From assembly GCA_004154925.1 (NCBI GenBank), contig QJNS01000121.1, positions 62,001 through 126,000 on the forward strand: DNA of 64,000 nt, read 5' to 3'. Shown in pieces: positions 36,590 to 47,299 of this stretch. Under the pieces are notes generated by a model. It saw only the letters and a list, made by a program, of their open reading frames with translations. It was not told the origin of the DNA and searched no databases. Made by a program: the position numbers and the translations under genes. This stretch comes from Monosporascus cannonballus. Taxonomy: Eukaryota; Ascomycota; Sordariomycetes; Xylariales. Each line of letters opens with the position of its first letter. The first letter of the stretch is position 1.

Positions 36590-38540
36590 CCGATTAATAT
36601 ATGCTATAACCTTTTACCCCTCCTAAATTAATATGATAATAATATAACCTTATAAACCAAAATAATAATACATAAAGTTTAAAATCGCCCGTAATAAATC
36701 CCGAAACATATTCTTTTTTTAATTAGTTAAATACGGGCAATATATTCGAAAATCTAAAGTGGATACCCCAAATTTTCAAACATATAATTTTCCAAAACGA
36801 AATATTTATTTTTATCCAATACCTTTTCCGGTTTTTTGCCGATATAAACATAATTAACCCACATACCAATATTATATGTACGGCCGATAACTTTACAAAA
36901 ATTTTGCGCCGTCGGTTTATTCGTTTTACATTAAGCGCTATATTTGGCGGATAAGGCCGTATTTTACCGAAAAAACAAATTAATACGGTATATAATCTGG
37001 TATTCGGAAAATTTAATATTTTTTTCGTTATTAAAATAAGTTTTACGAAATCCTTAATTATTTAAACCTTTTTATTAATAACCGACTTAATTATTATTTG
37101 GGTCATATTATTAATTAAGCTAACGAAAAAAATAACTAATTTTTATATTAATAATTCCATATTTTATTTTTATCTTAATATTTATAAATACAAAAAAGCT
37201 TAATTTAAAAATATTTAACTATATAACTGCGAAATAACATAATTATATTATTTTTGATTTTAAATAAATATTAACTAATTAGTTTTAAACTATTATACTA
37301 AATCTTATTTTCGAATAACGATATAATTTAATTATTATTAACGAAATATATTTATTATTAAAATTAAAAATTTTCCGGCTTAAATATACTAATATCCGTA
37401 ATCTGCGTTTTATTTTCTTTACTTATATATATTGGTTTACGTATATAGCAACTGCCAGTAATACCACAGAAAAAAAAATCGCGAAATATGGCGGCTTTCG
37501 TTAAATCGGCGGCCTAACTAAATATAGCTATAAAGCGAAAGTCCGGCGTTTTAATATTAATCGTCCCGAAATCGATATTATTATATTCCCTATACTAAAA
37601 AATTAACGTTCGAATTAAAGATACTTAAATTTCCTAATAATTAATATATCCGGGCCATTAAATAATATCCCCTTAATCCAACGTAATAACTTATGTTTTA
37701 TTACTAAGATTATTATTTAGATTAATAATATGGCGAAAATTATGGATATCCGTAACCACTTAATTAGGACTATAGTAAACCGGTGGTATTTATTAAAGGT
37801 TATAAAAGAAATTATTAAGTTTTATAATTCCGAAATATCTAAGGATAATAGAAATTTGCCCAGTAAATGGGGCAAGTAACTGCCGTTAATTTTGGAAATT
37901 ATTTTAATTATAATAACTAGGATTATAAAAAAGGATATATAAAAAGATCCGGATCGTTATTAATACAAAACCGTTTTATTTTCCGTTTCGTATTATATAA
38001 CTACTATTTTTTCCTTAAATATACAACCACCTGGTTTAAAAGTTTGAACCAGTTAAGGACAAACGCTTTTACAAAACATTAACCCTCGTCCAAAATAGTA
38101 TAAATTACGTTAACTTCGAATAATACCTTTTCCGGCGAACAACGGAATCTAGACCCTTTTGCGAAAATTATAAGCTTCCCGTATAATATATTATAATATC
38201 TGCGTATAACGGGATCCTAATTAGCCGGAATCAAAAATTCCTGCTAACTTTCACATATTAACAACCTTTCGCATATTCGTTTTTCTTTTAATACGTTAAT
38301 TAATCAGTTAATCCGAACGGTCGAACTAGTAACTCGGCCTAAATTATCGCAAAAAACCTAATTACGAATAAAATTTTCAAACGTTATGTTAATTCTTTTA
38401 TGTTAATGCTAAAAATTCAAGGTACGCGTACGTATATTCTGTTCTAAAGGCGTAGCCCGGTAAAACTGGGAAAATTCGGATTTATCGTATTCTGAAAAAG
38501 AGGATAATAACGCGACGGGCTCGAGCTATAGCTATTATAG
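36590..38540 (-). pseudogene. decayed coding-like tract, family not recognised
   Basis: About 2 kb with RIP composition but more C and CG than the flanking desert, as expected for mutated coding sequence. Minus-strand frames give readable runs, for example KVIGRTYNIGMWVNYVYIGK and ENYMFENLGYPL near 36760-36920, TPDFRFIAIFS near 37530, and ILDEGxCFVKAFVLNWFKLL near 38040-38090, all broken by TAA/TAG. No domain could be named. It could be a DNA transposon or retroelement not otherwise present in this window. Confidence 0.4.
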
Positions 38541-38730
38541 GCGTTGGGGTTTAGGAGTGGCAAATGGGTTCTGATCAGAACCAGAATAATATTAATAATA
38601 AGCCATGATAAAAATAACGGTATATATATATATCTTTATAAAAAAACTTTTTGTTATTAAGTTATCACGGATTTTTGTTTTTTTAAAAAAAGCAAATGCA
38701 TCAAACGAAGCCGTTTTTACGCAATTACAA

Positions 38731-38848
38731 CTCAGGCCTCGTTGGTTCGTTACGGGGATTTGGGATTTGATTGGTTAATATTTAGCGTTGTGGAGCGGTA
38801 CTTGAGTGACTTTGAAGAAATTGGGAAAACGAGCCAGGGAGGCCTGAG
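38731..38848. mobile_element. 118-bp inverted-repeat (MITE-like) element
   Basis: Terminal arms of about 20 bp: CTCAGGCCTCGTTGGTTCGT at the left and its inverted copy with three mismatches at 38829-38848. GC content is much higher than outside. No coding capacity and no clear target duplication. It lies about 0.75 kb from the gene island. Confidence 0.65.
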
Positions 38849-39590
38849 CTAGCTGAGGTAAGGTTTTATAATAAATGCTGAAATTGTCGTTAAAAATGTT
38901 ACTTTAAGTATTATTACAAGAAATTTGAAACTTTTCTTATAGAAAAGATTATTCCTAAGTAAAACTTTAATTTCTATTCGTAGACTATATAATTGAAAGA
39001 ATAATTAGCGATAGAAATAGAATATTTAAATATTAATTTGTATATATATATTCGTTTGTTATATTGTTAAGGTTATAACAAATCGAAAATACTATACTTA
39101 GGTAACAAATAAACCAGTGCACGGATCTATTTGATCTTTAGATGTATGGTATTTATTGAACAAATTTTATTGTATAATAATTTTTTATATATCTGGTTTA
39201 ACTTAAAAATCAACGTTTGAACTTAAATGTTATATACCTAAAATAATATAATACTATAATATTCTATGAATTAATTAATTAATATGTATTTCAAATATTT
39301 ACTATAGATAATATTATCACTATTATAAAAAAAGATTTTTTTTAAAAAAAGCAACACAGCTTATAAAAAACGAACCGAGGTTTTTTTTAAAAAAAATACT
39401 AGTTATATCTTTTTAAAGTAAAGACAAACTTCATATACGTATAATATATTTGTAAATAAATGTAGTATATAATTAAACTAAATCTTTTTATATATAATTC
39501 GCAATTATAAATCTTTATTTTTAATATTTATAACACTGAACAAGATGTAATAGCATTGAAAATGCACTTAACTGTTTTAAAAAGTTTTAC
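38849..39590. other. AT-rich border of the gene island
   Basis: No gene or repeat seen. Composition switches sharply to balanced GC at about 39640. Confidence 0.6.
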
Positions 39591-39810
39591 GTAATGCTTA
39601 ATAAAGAGCTTAATTTTATTTATACTCTAGTGCAATCTATTTTAGGATTTCATGGTCTGGATGACGTTTGCATGGCTTCACAGGGAGGTGAAGGGCTTGG
39701 ACCATTGTGTTGCGAGTATTGCCAGGAAGCGATTGTCGAGTTATCTGCCGCTGATGGAGGTCATCTGGGATTTTATCAGCCATCCTATTGCCCTTGCGGT
39801 CTGAGCCCCG

Positions 39811-41676
39811 TTAACCGGCCGACGCATTACTGAAGACAAGACTGCATCTCTGTCCCTTGGGAATGAGGGTAAAGTGATCCGTCATCTCCATCTCGTCATG
39901 AGTCTTCAAACCCGCTAGCTTGATCCTAAAGCGTTCCACTATCCTACCTAGCAGCATCTTGATTTCCATCGTCGCCATGTGCTGACCCAGGCAGGCACGA
40001 GTGCCCTTGCCCCATACGAGCATCATTTCACGCATATTAGGCGATCCAGAGCTAATCTCGTTTCCCGAAACCCACCTATTCGGGTTGAAGGTGTCAGGGT
40101 CAGGGAAATACTCGGGGTTCCGTTGGGTCGTGAAGGCTTGCATAGAGACGAGTGTCTGGGAAACGTCAGCAACGCACAAACGTGTCGTACAACGAAAAAG
40201 CGTCATAAACAAGAGTCTTACCTTCCCAGGGACCCACATCCCACCGATATCGCATCCTTTGCCTGTCGTGATCCGAGGCAGGGCGCTGGGAGCGGCCGGA
40301 TGCAGCCTCAAGGTCTCCATAACGATGCCGTTGAGAATAGGTAGGCTCTGCAACGACTGGAAGGAGAAGCCAGCTGCCTTAGCTCCAGAGGCTCGAAGCT
40401 CTGCTCGCAGCTCCTCCTGCCACTCCTGATGGCAGCACAGGCGATAGAGCGCATAAGCCATCGTGTTGCCAGTAGTGTCGGTGGCTGCGAACACGAGGTT
40501 GGACACCTCAACGCTGATTTCTCGGTCCGTCAGAGATTCTGTGCCCGTCGATGGGTCTCCAGCAAGGATTTTGGTTAGTAGCGAGCGCCGCGTTGACGAG
40601 CGGCCGTAGAGTTTGAGGTATTCTTTTAAAGCATCGTCGCCGTACTACCCAATGTCAGAAAAGGCGCGGCCTGGCAAGGTTGGCGTCGACATAGACAGCG
40701 ACAGATCACAGCACGTCGCGAGCCATTTGCACCGGCCCACACACGAAGACAGCAACCTGCCCACACTCACTTTGTACACGTAATCTCCCGCGGCCATGAA
40801 CTGCTGCAGCGATTTAACGGGCAGCCGCTCGAGGGCCTTGCACATCAGTGGTGCGAGACCGAACAAGGACCAGACCAGGTACGCATTGTCAAGGTGATGG
40901 ACGTAGGCGGGAGCATCTCCGTCTGCGGCGAAAGCACCGAAAGACTTCCCCAGCAAAATCTCGCCTAAGAAGCATCAAATGAGCATAAACATAGGCCACC
41001 TGTCCCGGAGGGCAATAGTTGAACTTACCAGACACGTCAAGCGCCGTCATGCGACACCAATGCAGTGCGTCGACTGGCTTCCCGAGGCGCTTCTCGATGG
41101 CACTGACCAGCTTGTGAAGAACACCTTGAATCAGCGGCTCCATCTGCTGCAGCGAGCTAGGAGCAAAGATGTGCGCGATGAGCTTCTGCCGCTCCCTGTG
41201 CTGGGCCGGATCCTGCATCTGGAACATGCCCTGCCGGCCGAAGTTGTCGTACGCCGAGGACTTGATGCAGGTTGTGCCTGGGCCATAGATGGCCTTCACA
41301 GACTGGAGCGAGGCAAAGGAGAGCTCGTTAGGCGCCATGCGTACCACAGGGCCATATTTCTGGTGCAGGTCGTGGATGGTGCGAGCACGCGAGCCAGAGA
41401 GGTCGACAAAAAGGATCCATTTCTTAGTCAGCCTGGCGATGACCGGTCCCGGTACAGTGGCTGGAATTGGCGAGAGCAACAAATTCGAGGTCAGCTGGGA
41501 TGTGTCAGTATCGTCGCCGGCTTCACAATTATGTGAGATGGCCAGCACGTTTCCTCGTTTGTGCCTAAGGTACGGGAGGAAAGAAAGACACTCATCTTTA
41601 AGAATATCCCGGCCAGTAATGCGATTGTGATGGCCGCGACTGTCGTGCCCGAGGTGAGATATGATGCCAACTCCAT
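39811..41676 (-). CDS. cytochrome P450 monooxygenase, five exons
   Basis: Heme-thiolate monooxygenase, probably ER-anchored, oxidising a specialised metabolite whose identity cannot be read. Exons on the minus strand: 41676-about 41590, 41494-41029, 40964-40771, 40644-40222, 40155-39811. Introns 2-4 have clear GTAAGT, GTGAGT and GTAAGA donors; every junction keeps frame, giving about 504 residues, normal for the family. Residues 1-27 include a membrane anchor (TTVAAITIALLAGIFL). Then LLLSPIPATVPGP hinge, I-helix AATDTTGNT, ETLRLHP (ExxR), FNPNRW, and heme loop WGKGTRACLG with the cysteine ligand near residue 445; the usual F of FxxGxRxCxG is W. The first intron is uncertain: a donor at 41573 with acceptor before 41460 would give 498 residues. 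No RIP mutations and no stops: apparently intact. Head-to-head with the methyltransferase at 42625. The CYP family cannot be named. Confidence 0.9.
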
Positions 41677-42624
41677 GCCAGCAACGACGTTACGTGTTTA
41701 CGGCTTTTAATCCAGTTCCGCAGATGACAAACTGCGGGTCGCAGAGCTTGGAGTTCGCAGTGGATCCTGATCCTTTAAAGCGACTCAGCGACCAAGGCAG
41801 CAGATCTCGCCAGATCCTGTCTTGTCTACCTTACATTTATCATTTCTTCGCCAGCGGTCGCCCTTTGTCTTTGGGCAACCAGGTGGCTAGGGCCGGTTCC
41901 CAGTACGTATCCCAAAGGGGCCTTAACATATGCAAAAGGGTCCTAAAAGCGAAGTTAATGTTTACCTTGTCGCTGCTGCTGACCATCGGCCAATCGTTTG
42001 CCTCCGCGTACCACGCTGGCACACTTCCGGCACGCTATCTTTTGGTCATGCCGCCCTTTCCCCTCAACGACTTGAGACAACACTACCTACTATGGTATCA
42101 GGCAAAAGATTTAACACACTGTCGAGTAGCAGTGGGCTGCGCTAGTAGCCACGCCACCCAAATTCGGTGTAGCGTTTACAGGGGTCCAACCGCAAGCACA
42201 TGCGGAAAATTGCAGCCCTTTTGCAATCCTCAATCCAAGTAAAGGTTACCGTATTATCTCGCGAAATTGATGTAAAGCTAATGCAGGCTAATGGGCCCCA
42301 CTGACCCGTTTCCCGGGGCGGAATAGGTCTCCCTTTCGTTTTATTCGTCGGTTTATTTTTATAATCGGCCTACTTTACCCCAAAATGGGATCGTTTCCGG
42401 TATTACATATGATCTGTTGCATTAGCCTGCATTAGCTTTTCATTAATTTTGCGAAATAATACGGGGGTCTCCTAGCTAGCAACCTAATCTTGTGATAGAA
42501 TTTACATAATACCATAGTAATCAAGCATAAATGCCCTCGCCTGAACCGAAAGTCCTGCATCCAATCGTTTTCCTACCAGCGGCCTCTCCTCCGACTTCAC
42601 AGCGAGGCAAACAACGGCCGAACT
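41677..42624. promoter_or_regulatory. shared divergent promoter region of the P450 and the methyltransferase
   Basis: About 950 bp separates the two start codons. GC-balanced, with an inverted-repeat element in the middle (42249-42464). A 193-codon plus-strand open stretch at 41661-42242 overlaps the P450 start and shows no domain, so I treat it as non-coding. No specific regulator site can be named. Confidence 0.5.
42249..42464. mobile_element. 216-bp inverted-repeat (MITE-like) element in the promoter
   Basis: Two 45-bp arms (42249-42293 and 42420-42464) are inverted copies with only four mismatches, three of them transitions. Each begins CCGTATTAT and ends AAAGCTAATGCAGGCTAATG at the inner side. 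The loop of about 126 bp is not coding. No target duplication is evident (left flank GGTTA, right flank GGGTC). It starts 160 bp upstream of the methyltransferase start. Confidence 0.8.
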
Positions 42625-44196
42625 ATGCCGGAAAACACCGCCCAGATAGAGGCTGACGTTGTGGTGCGCCCGTCCCTCTGAAGCATGACCATGTCATCTT
42701 CTGGCTGATATTGACGGCAGGCGGACGACCACGACTCCGTTCTTGATGATGAACTGTACGGAACTACGGTGTCGCTAGCCGCTCCATAATTTAGCTAACA
42801 AACCCGTGATACGGTAAAGCTCGACGTTCACGGCATCTTTGACGTCTAGTGTCGTCGATTATCCGGTCGAACATGGTCGTCGATACCATGCCTTTCGGTC
42901 TGGCGGTTCGTGGACCCCAGCCTTCTTTCTTACCAGCGTGGGGCTACTGACCAGAGCTGCAGTATACTGTCTACCTAATGACGAGGTCCGTACCAATTAT
43001 GCCATCCGGAAGGTCAGATTTGGACTGCATGTTGACTGTCCTCTCTGCGAAGCCCGAGCTTGACCGGCTTGACTTAATGCACGCCCTCATCTTCAAGGGA
43101 ATCGGCGAGAAACTGTACCTTGCTCCGATCGAAGGGGAAAAGCTGCACCGTATTCTTGACGTTGGTACCGGAACAGGCATCTGTACGAGCGCCGGTGACT
43201 CTCCTGTGGCCGCACTCTTCATCTGACATACCCACAGGGGCAATGTGCATGGGTGACGAATTTCCAAATGCGGAGGGATGACAGCCGCCTTCTCTACCTT
43301 GATGTGAAGGACCTCCACCTCCTATAATGATACTAACTGCATGGTAGATTTTGGCAAATGACCTGAGCGCCGTTCAACCAACCTGGTGCGCCCCTCGCCA
43401 ACCTCTGCCTGGATCCTATGGACTCGGTGAGCTGACCTGGCATGTTAGGGTTCCTCCCAACGTGAAGTTTGAGATCGACGACATGGAAAGCCCATGGCTG
43501 TACAACATTCCGTTCGACTTTATCTTTTGTCGCTACATGGCTGCTTGTATCAAAGACTGGCCCAAGCTCGTGCAGAGCATCTTTGAGTTCGTTTCCAACT
43601 GCAACATCACAATCGTCTAAGCATAAAGCAAAGGGCTTCCAAACTGACACTCAGAGTAACTCAGAAACCTGACTCCGGGGGGCTGGGCTGAATTCCAAGA
43701 CTTCGATCTGCAGTACTACTCTGAGGACGGCTCGCTGACCGAGTCCCACGACACCATGAAGTGGATCAACACGCTCCTGGAAGCCGCGCGTAAGATCGAC
43801 CGGGACCCGTGCCCCGGCATCTCGCTGGAGAAGTGGGTCAAGGAGGCCGGCTTCAAGAACGTGACCCACCACAGGTTCAGGTTTCCGATCGGGCCTTGGC
43901 CGAGGGACCCGAAGATGAAGGAGATTGGTATGTACAACCTGTCACAGGTCCTGCAGGGCCTTGAGGGCTTCTCGCTGCGGTTATTTTGCGACGTGCTCGG
44001 CTGGCAGCAGGAAGAACTGCTCGTCTTGACTAGCAAGGTTCGCAAGGAGCTGAAAAATCGGAGCATCCATGCGCAGTTTGACTTGTAAGTTACAACCTGC
44101 CTCCACCCAACCACGTCGCGGACATTCGCAACGCCTCTTATACTTTGAAAGACTGACGGACATTGAAGTCACGTGGTTTACGGTCAAAAGCCGTGA
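42625..44196 (+). CDS. LaeA/UMTA-like SAM-dependent methyltransferase, ten exons, one damaged splice donor
   Basis: Predicted class I methyltransferase of the fungal LaeA-like type; substrate unknown. Exons: 42625-42657, 42721-42770, 42820-42905, 42963-42985, 43053-43182, 43238-43275, 43348-43385, 43449-43586, 43665-44084, 44169-44196, keeping one frame for 327 residues, a usual length. Visible blocks: VDYPVEHGRRYHAFR, LDRLDLMHALIF, motif I ILDVGTGTGIW (about 98-108), MGDEFPNAE, NDLSAVQPTWVPPNVKFEID, CRYMAACIKDWPKLV, LTPGGWAEFQDFDLQYYSED, C-terminal FDFHVVYGQKP. Intron 6 (43276-43347) has branch point TACTAAC and acceptor TAG, but its donor reads GG instead of GT; unspliced, it gives an immediate TGA. 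The N-terminal exons rest on frame and motif fit. No RIP damage. Either a recent pseudogene or non-canonical splicing. Confidence 0.82.
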
Positions 44197-45015
44197 GGCG
44201 ACCCGCTATATCCGAATTCGGTTGTAACTCTGAATCCGTGGTCTACGGCCTACAATGGAAAGGTCGGAGTTATGGTTGGACGATAGTTCCACGCACTGTT
44301 TCATGTTTATTAGACAGCGCGGTATAGCTTGGGCTTGTCGTGGTATAGGTAATAACGTAGCAAAAAAGATCTGTAACTTGAACATTGCTATTCCCAACAT
44401 CCTAGCTCATCTCCTTCAAACCGTGATGAATATTAAAAGGTGAGCCCCGCAGAAAATAGCCAGTAGATATAGGTGGCAGACGGGCAATATCATTGTTTCG
44501 TTCGGAAGGCCTAAGGCTCCAGGAGCTTGGCGCACTCTATTGCGGCGCCGTTCCTCCTTCCCGATCGCATTTCTTTCCGTATACCAACTACCGCCTCCCG
44601 CGATGATCGACATATATCTAAGAACAACGTCGCTGCTCTATTCCATCGCCTAGGATAAAGTCTTTCGACAAACATGCTCCGCTCTCGACATCCCATTTAA
44701 CGAATCCCGTTTACTTGCGATACAAAAGTGGAGAAAGTTGATCGTATTACTTTCCGATATTTTCTATGACAACTACGACGTGTCCACTGCCCACTAAAAG
44801 GTGACCCTTCCTGTGCTTCTTGTGGACTACGGTGGAACGCAGTCGCACGTCAGGGTTGCCAGCCCCGGATTCTGAGAGGTTGCCAATGACCACGTCGCCA
44901 TGCAACACAACTATCACGGCTGGGACGGTAAACCTCCTTACCTCGAGGATCAGACTGGTGCAGCTGCACCAAAGTATGAGAATCCTCGTGATATTATTGT
45001 TTTAACTTTGTAACC
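44197..45015. other. GC-balanced 3' flank of the island, unassigned
   Basis: Follows the methyltransferase stop and ends abruptly where AT-rich DNA begins. On the minus strand at about 45003-44760 an open run of some 80 codons (RRFTVPAVIVVLHGDVVIGN, then LSESGAGNPDVRL) looks coding-like but was not recognised. It could be the broken end of a third gene. Confidence 0.4.
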
Positions 45016-45173
45016 CACCTTTTTATAACTTTTTCAGGGGGATATTAAATAGGTAAAGGATATCTATGCCGTTTTCGACGTAAATATTTAATAAAACATT
45101 TTTCTAACTAATGCTAACTTTTTACAAAACCAACTTAAACATATTACTAGTATTACCGAATAATATATTTTTT

Positions 45174-45292
45174 TGTGAGGATATGCACAGCTAGTCCTTA
45201 TAAGGTGGATTAGGGTGTCCAAACCCCTATTGGGGTTTGGAATTGCTGACCTTTTGGTATTGTGGCTAGCGTCGCACTCTCGTTATCTCACA
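45174..45292. mobile_element. 119-bp LTR-like mini-element, third family (tentative)
   Basis: Starts TGTGAGG and ends TCTCACA, flanked by TTTTT on both sides (45169-45173, 45293-45297), a duplication too simple to be strong evidence. Inside is a perfect hairpin, TCCAAACCCC-TATT-GGGGTTTGGA (45218-45241). Balanced composition inside AT-rich DNA. Confidence 0.45.
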
Positions 45293-45297
45293 TTTTT

Positions 45298-46675
45298 ACT
45301 AAAAGAAATAACGAAATTACATATAAAGAAAATAAATAGAAACGATAAATAAAATAACGGTAAAGTTAACCGATTTAGCATTACTTAAATAATTTTTATT
45401 TCGACATTTTTAAAAATTAAATTTATATCTTATATTGAAATATTTTACACATTGTAAATGTGATATTATTAAATAAATATATTTTACTGTTTTGCAGTAA
45501 CGTTCTTTGGTAAATAATAAGTAGTAAATAATCGGTTTTTTATGTTGAAAACTTTTTATAATATAAAATCTTTAAAAAAAAACTTTCATTTGTTTTTTTA
45601 TTAAAATTTTCACTTTTATAAACTTTAATACGAGAGAAATATCTTAGTAAATAAATTTAAAATCTTTATGTATTTTTTCGAAAATAAAATCTTTGTATCT
45701 TACAAGATATTATCTATTTTCCCGCTTTTTCGATGCGTTAAAACTTTTTCCATTTTTTCCGTATTTTCGTTGTTATATCGCATTAATTGTTTGAACTTTT
45801 TGAGGTTATTTTTATTTTACTATATATAAATAATACCCACATTGAGTAAATTAATTTGTAATTTATAATTTCTCTAATTTTAAAAAGGTGAATGTATTGA
45901 AAATTTTTAAAAAAAAACTTTCAATACCTAATATATTTGATAAAAATATTTTGTTTTTTAAGGTTTTTTTTGCAAAGCTGTTTTTATCATAGTATTTTTT
46001 ACATGTATTTTAAGCTTATAAAATTGTTTTTATAACTTGTTTTATATTATTAGTCACTTTTAAATTTGTTTATTATACTTCATTATTTTTAGTTATTTTG
46101 TTATAAATTTTCAATTTAAAGTTATCAACCTATATTCGTGCAGGGTTTCGATTAATATTATTTTCATTTTTAAATAATATTTATTATTATATATGAAGCA
46201 TATCGATAATATATATAATCCTTATTTTACTTAATTTAAGTTTAAAAAAGAAATTACATCTTTTACTTAGTTTTAATAAATAAAAAGTTCTACCTATTAA
46301 TTTTGTTATTTAAAGTATTATATTTATAAAATATAAATTAAAATACGACCTTGATTAAATCTTTAGCTTAAAATTTCAGTATTATTTTTATATAGTAAAT
46401 ACATGTCTTTATTTTCTTTATTGTTATAAAAATGAAATTATAATTTTTTAAATTTACACCACTTTAAAAATAACGATAAATATATCACTTTAACATTTTA
46501 ATAATTTAATAATGAAAATTTTGAAATAAACGTTAATTGTTTTATAAATAATAATTCCGGTTATTAATATTATTTAATTACGTTTGTTAATTTTTAAATG
46601 TATTTCATAATATTAAATTATAAATAAAAGTATATTATAACACTATAATTTTTTGTGATTAAATAATAACCTTTT
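45298..46675. other. AT-rich stretch without recognisable gene
   Basis: Long A and T runs, few CG, no open frame or repeat match seen. Confidence 0.6.
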
Positions 46676-46684
46676 TATACGGTA

Positions 46685-47125
46685 CAACATTATGCAATTA
46701 ATGTATTTAGTTATAATTATCAACCTACTTCATTATGCACATATATCCAACTGTATAGATAGGACTGGAAAGCATCTTCGAAAAACCGTATCCATAGGCG
46801 AGCCGGATAAAAAACCATGTCACAGCGCTGTACGTCTCTTGGGTTTCTGGAAGATATTCTGTTGTTGCACGAGGAAGAAAGAAGAGAGCTATCTAGCAAG
46901 CGCGTAGCGCTTGCGTACATATAGCGAAACGGCGGCTTAAATAAGCCGCTTTGCTGGTGCCGTAACAAACCAGCAGGAGTAGAGAACACGGTAACAGTCA
47001 AATAAATTACGTACACAATAAATTTGAATGACCTAAACGCCCTCAACCACTCCAATTGTCGTCGACACGTCAGGAACCGAAGCTCTAAGTGGTCCGTGCA
47101 TTAGATTAGCAGCCTAGAGCACGTA
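46685..47125. repeat. dispersed repeat X, copy 1 (least mutated)
   Basis: Aligns with 48960-49370 and 58870-59255 in the same orientation: shared landmarks are GCCGGATAAAAAA, AAATTACG, CATGCATTAG and the AGCAGCC(T)AGAG / GCGGCCCAGAA stretch. This copy keeps balanced composition after 46780, while the other two look RIP-mutated. It is interrupted by the 150-bp mini-element at 46818-46967. Nature unknown. Confidence 0.6.
46818..46967. mobile_element. 150-bp LTR-like mini-element, copy b
   Basis: Second copy of the element at 21734-21883, exactly the same length, TGTCACAGC...GCCGTAACA, with a perfect 5-bp duplication AACCA (46813-46817, 46968-46972). Repeat X at about 58978-58990 shows the corresponding empty site. 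Differences between the two copies are few, and it shows no RIP although repeats surround it. Confidence 0.88.
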
Positions 47126-47220
47126 AAAAGAAATTTTAAAATCGAGAATTTCTTTAATATACTTTACCGAATATTTTTATATAAAAAAAGCTTTTTATAA
47201 CAGTAAAAGGCTATATTATG

Positions 47221-47290
47221 TAGTGATTTTCTGTGTATTTGGCTCGGCCTGGAAAATAAAGCTTGAACTTACGCGTATTTTATATAGCAG
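47221..47290. repeat. short dispersed repeat Y, copy 1
   Basis: About 65 bp shared with 57283-57345, with landmarks TGTGTATTTGGCTCGGCCTG against TGTGTATTTGTCTTGGCCTG and then AGCTTGAA. The difference pattern is RIP-like. Unknown origin. Confidence 0.5.
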
Positions 47291-47299
47291 TTTCAAATA

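Noticed and set aside
39594..39833. 79-codon plus-strand open stretch at the island border
   Set aside because: It overlaps the P450 stop and begins in AT-rich DNA; no family match. Probably 3' flank of the P450.
40979..41536. 185-codon plus-strand open stretch
   Set aside because: Shadow of P450 exon 2 and its introns on the opposite strand.
41661..42242. 193-codon plus-strand open stretch between the two genes
   Set aside because: It overlaps the P450 start, has no domain or recognisable composition, and GC-balanced DNA gives such frames by chance.
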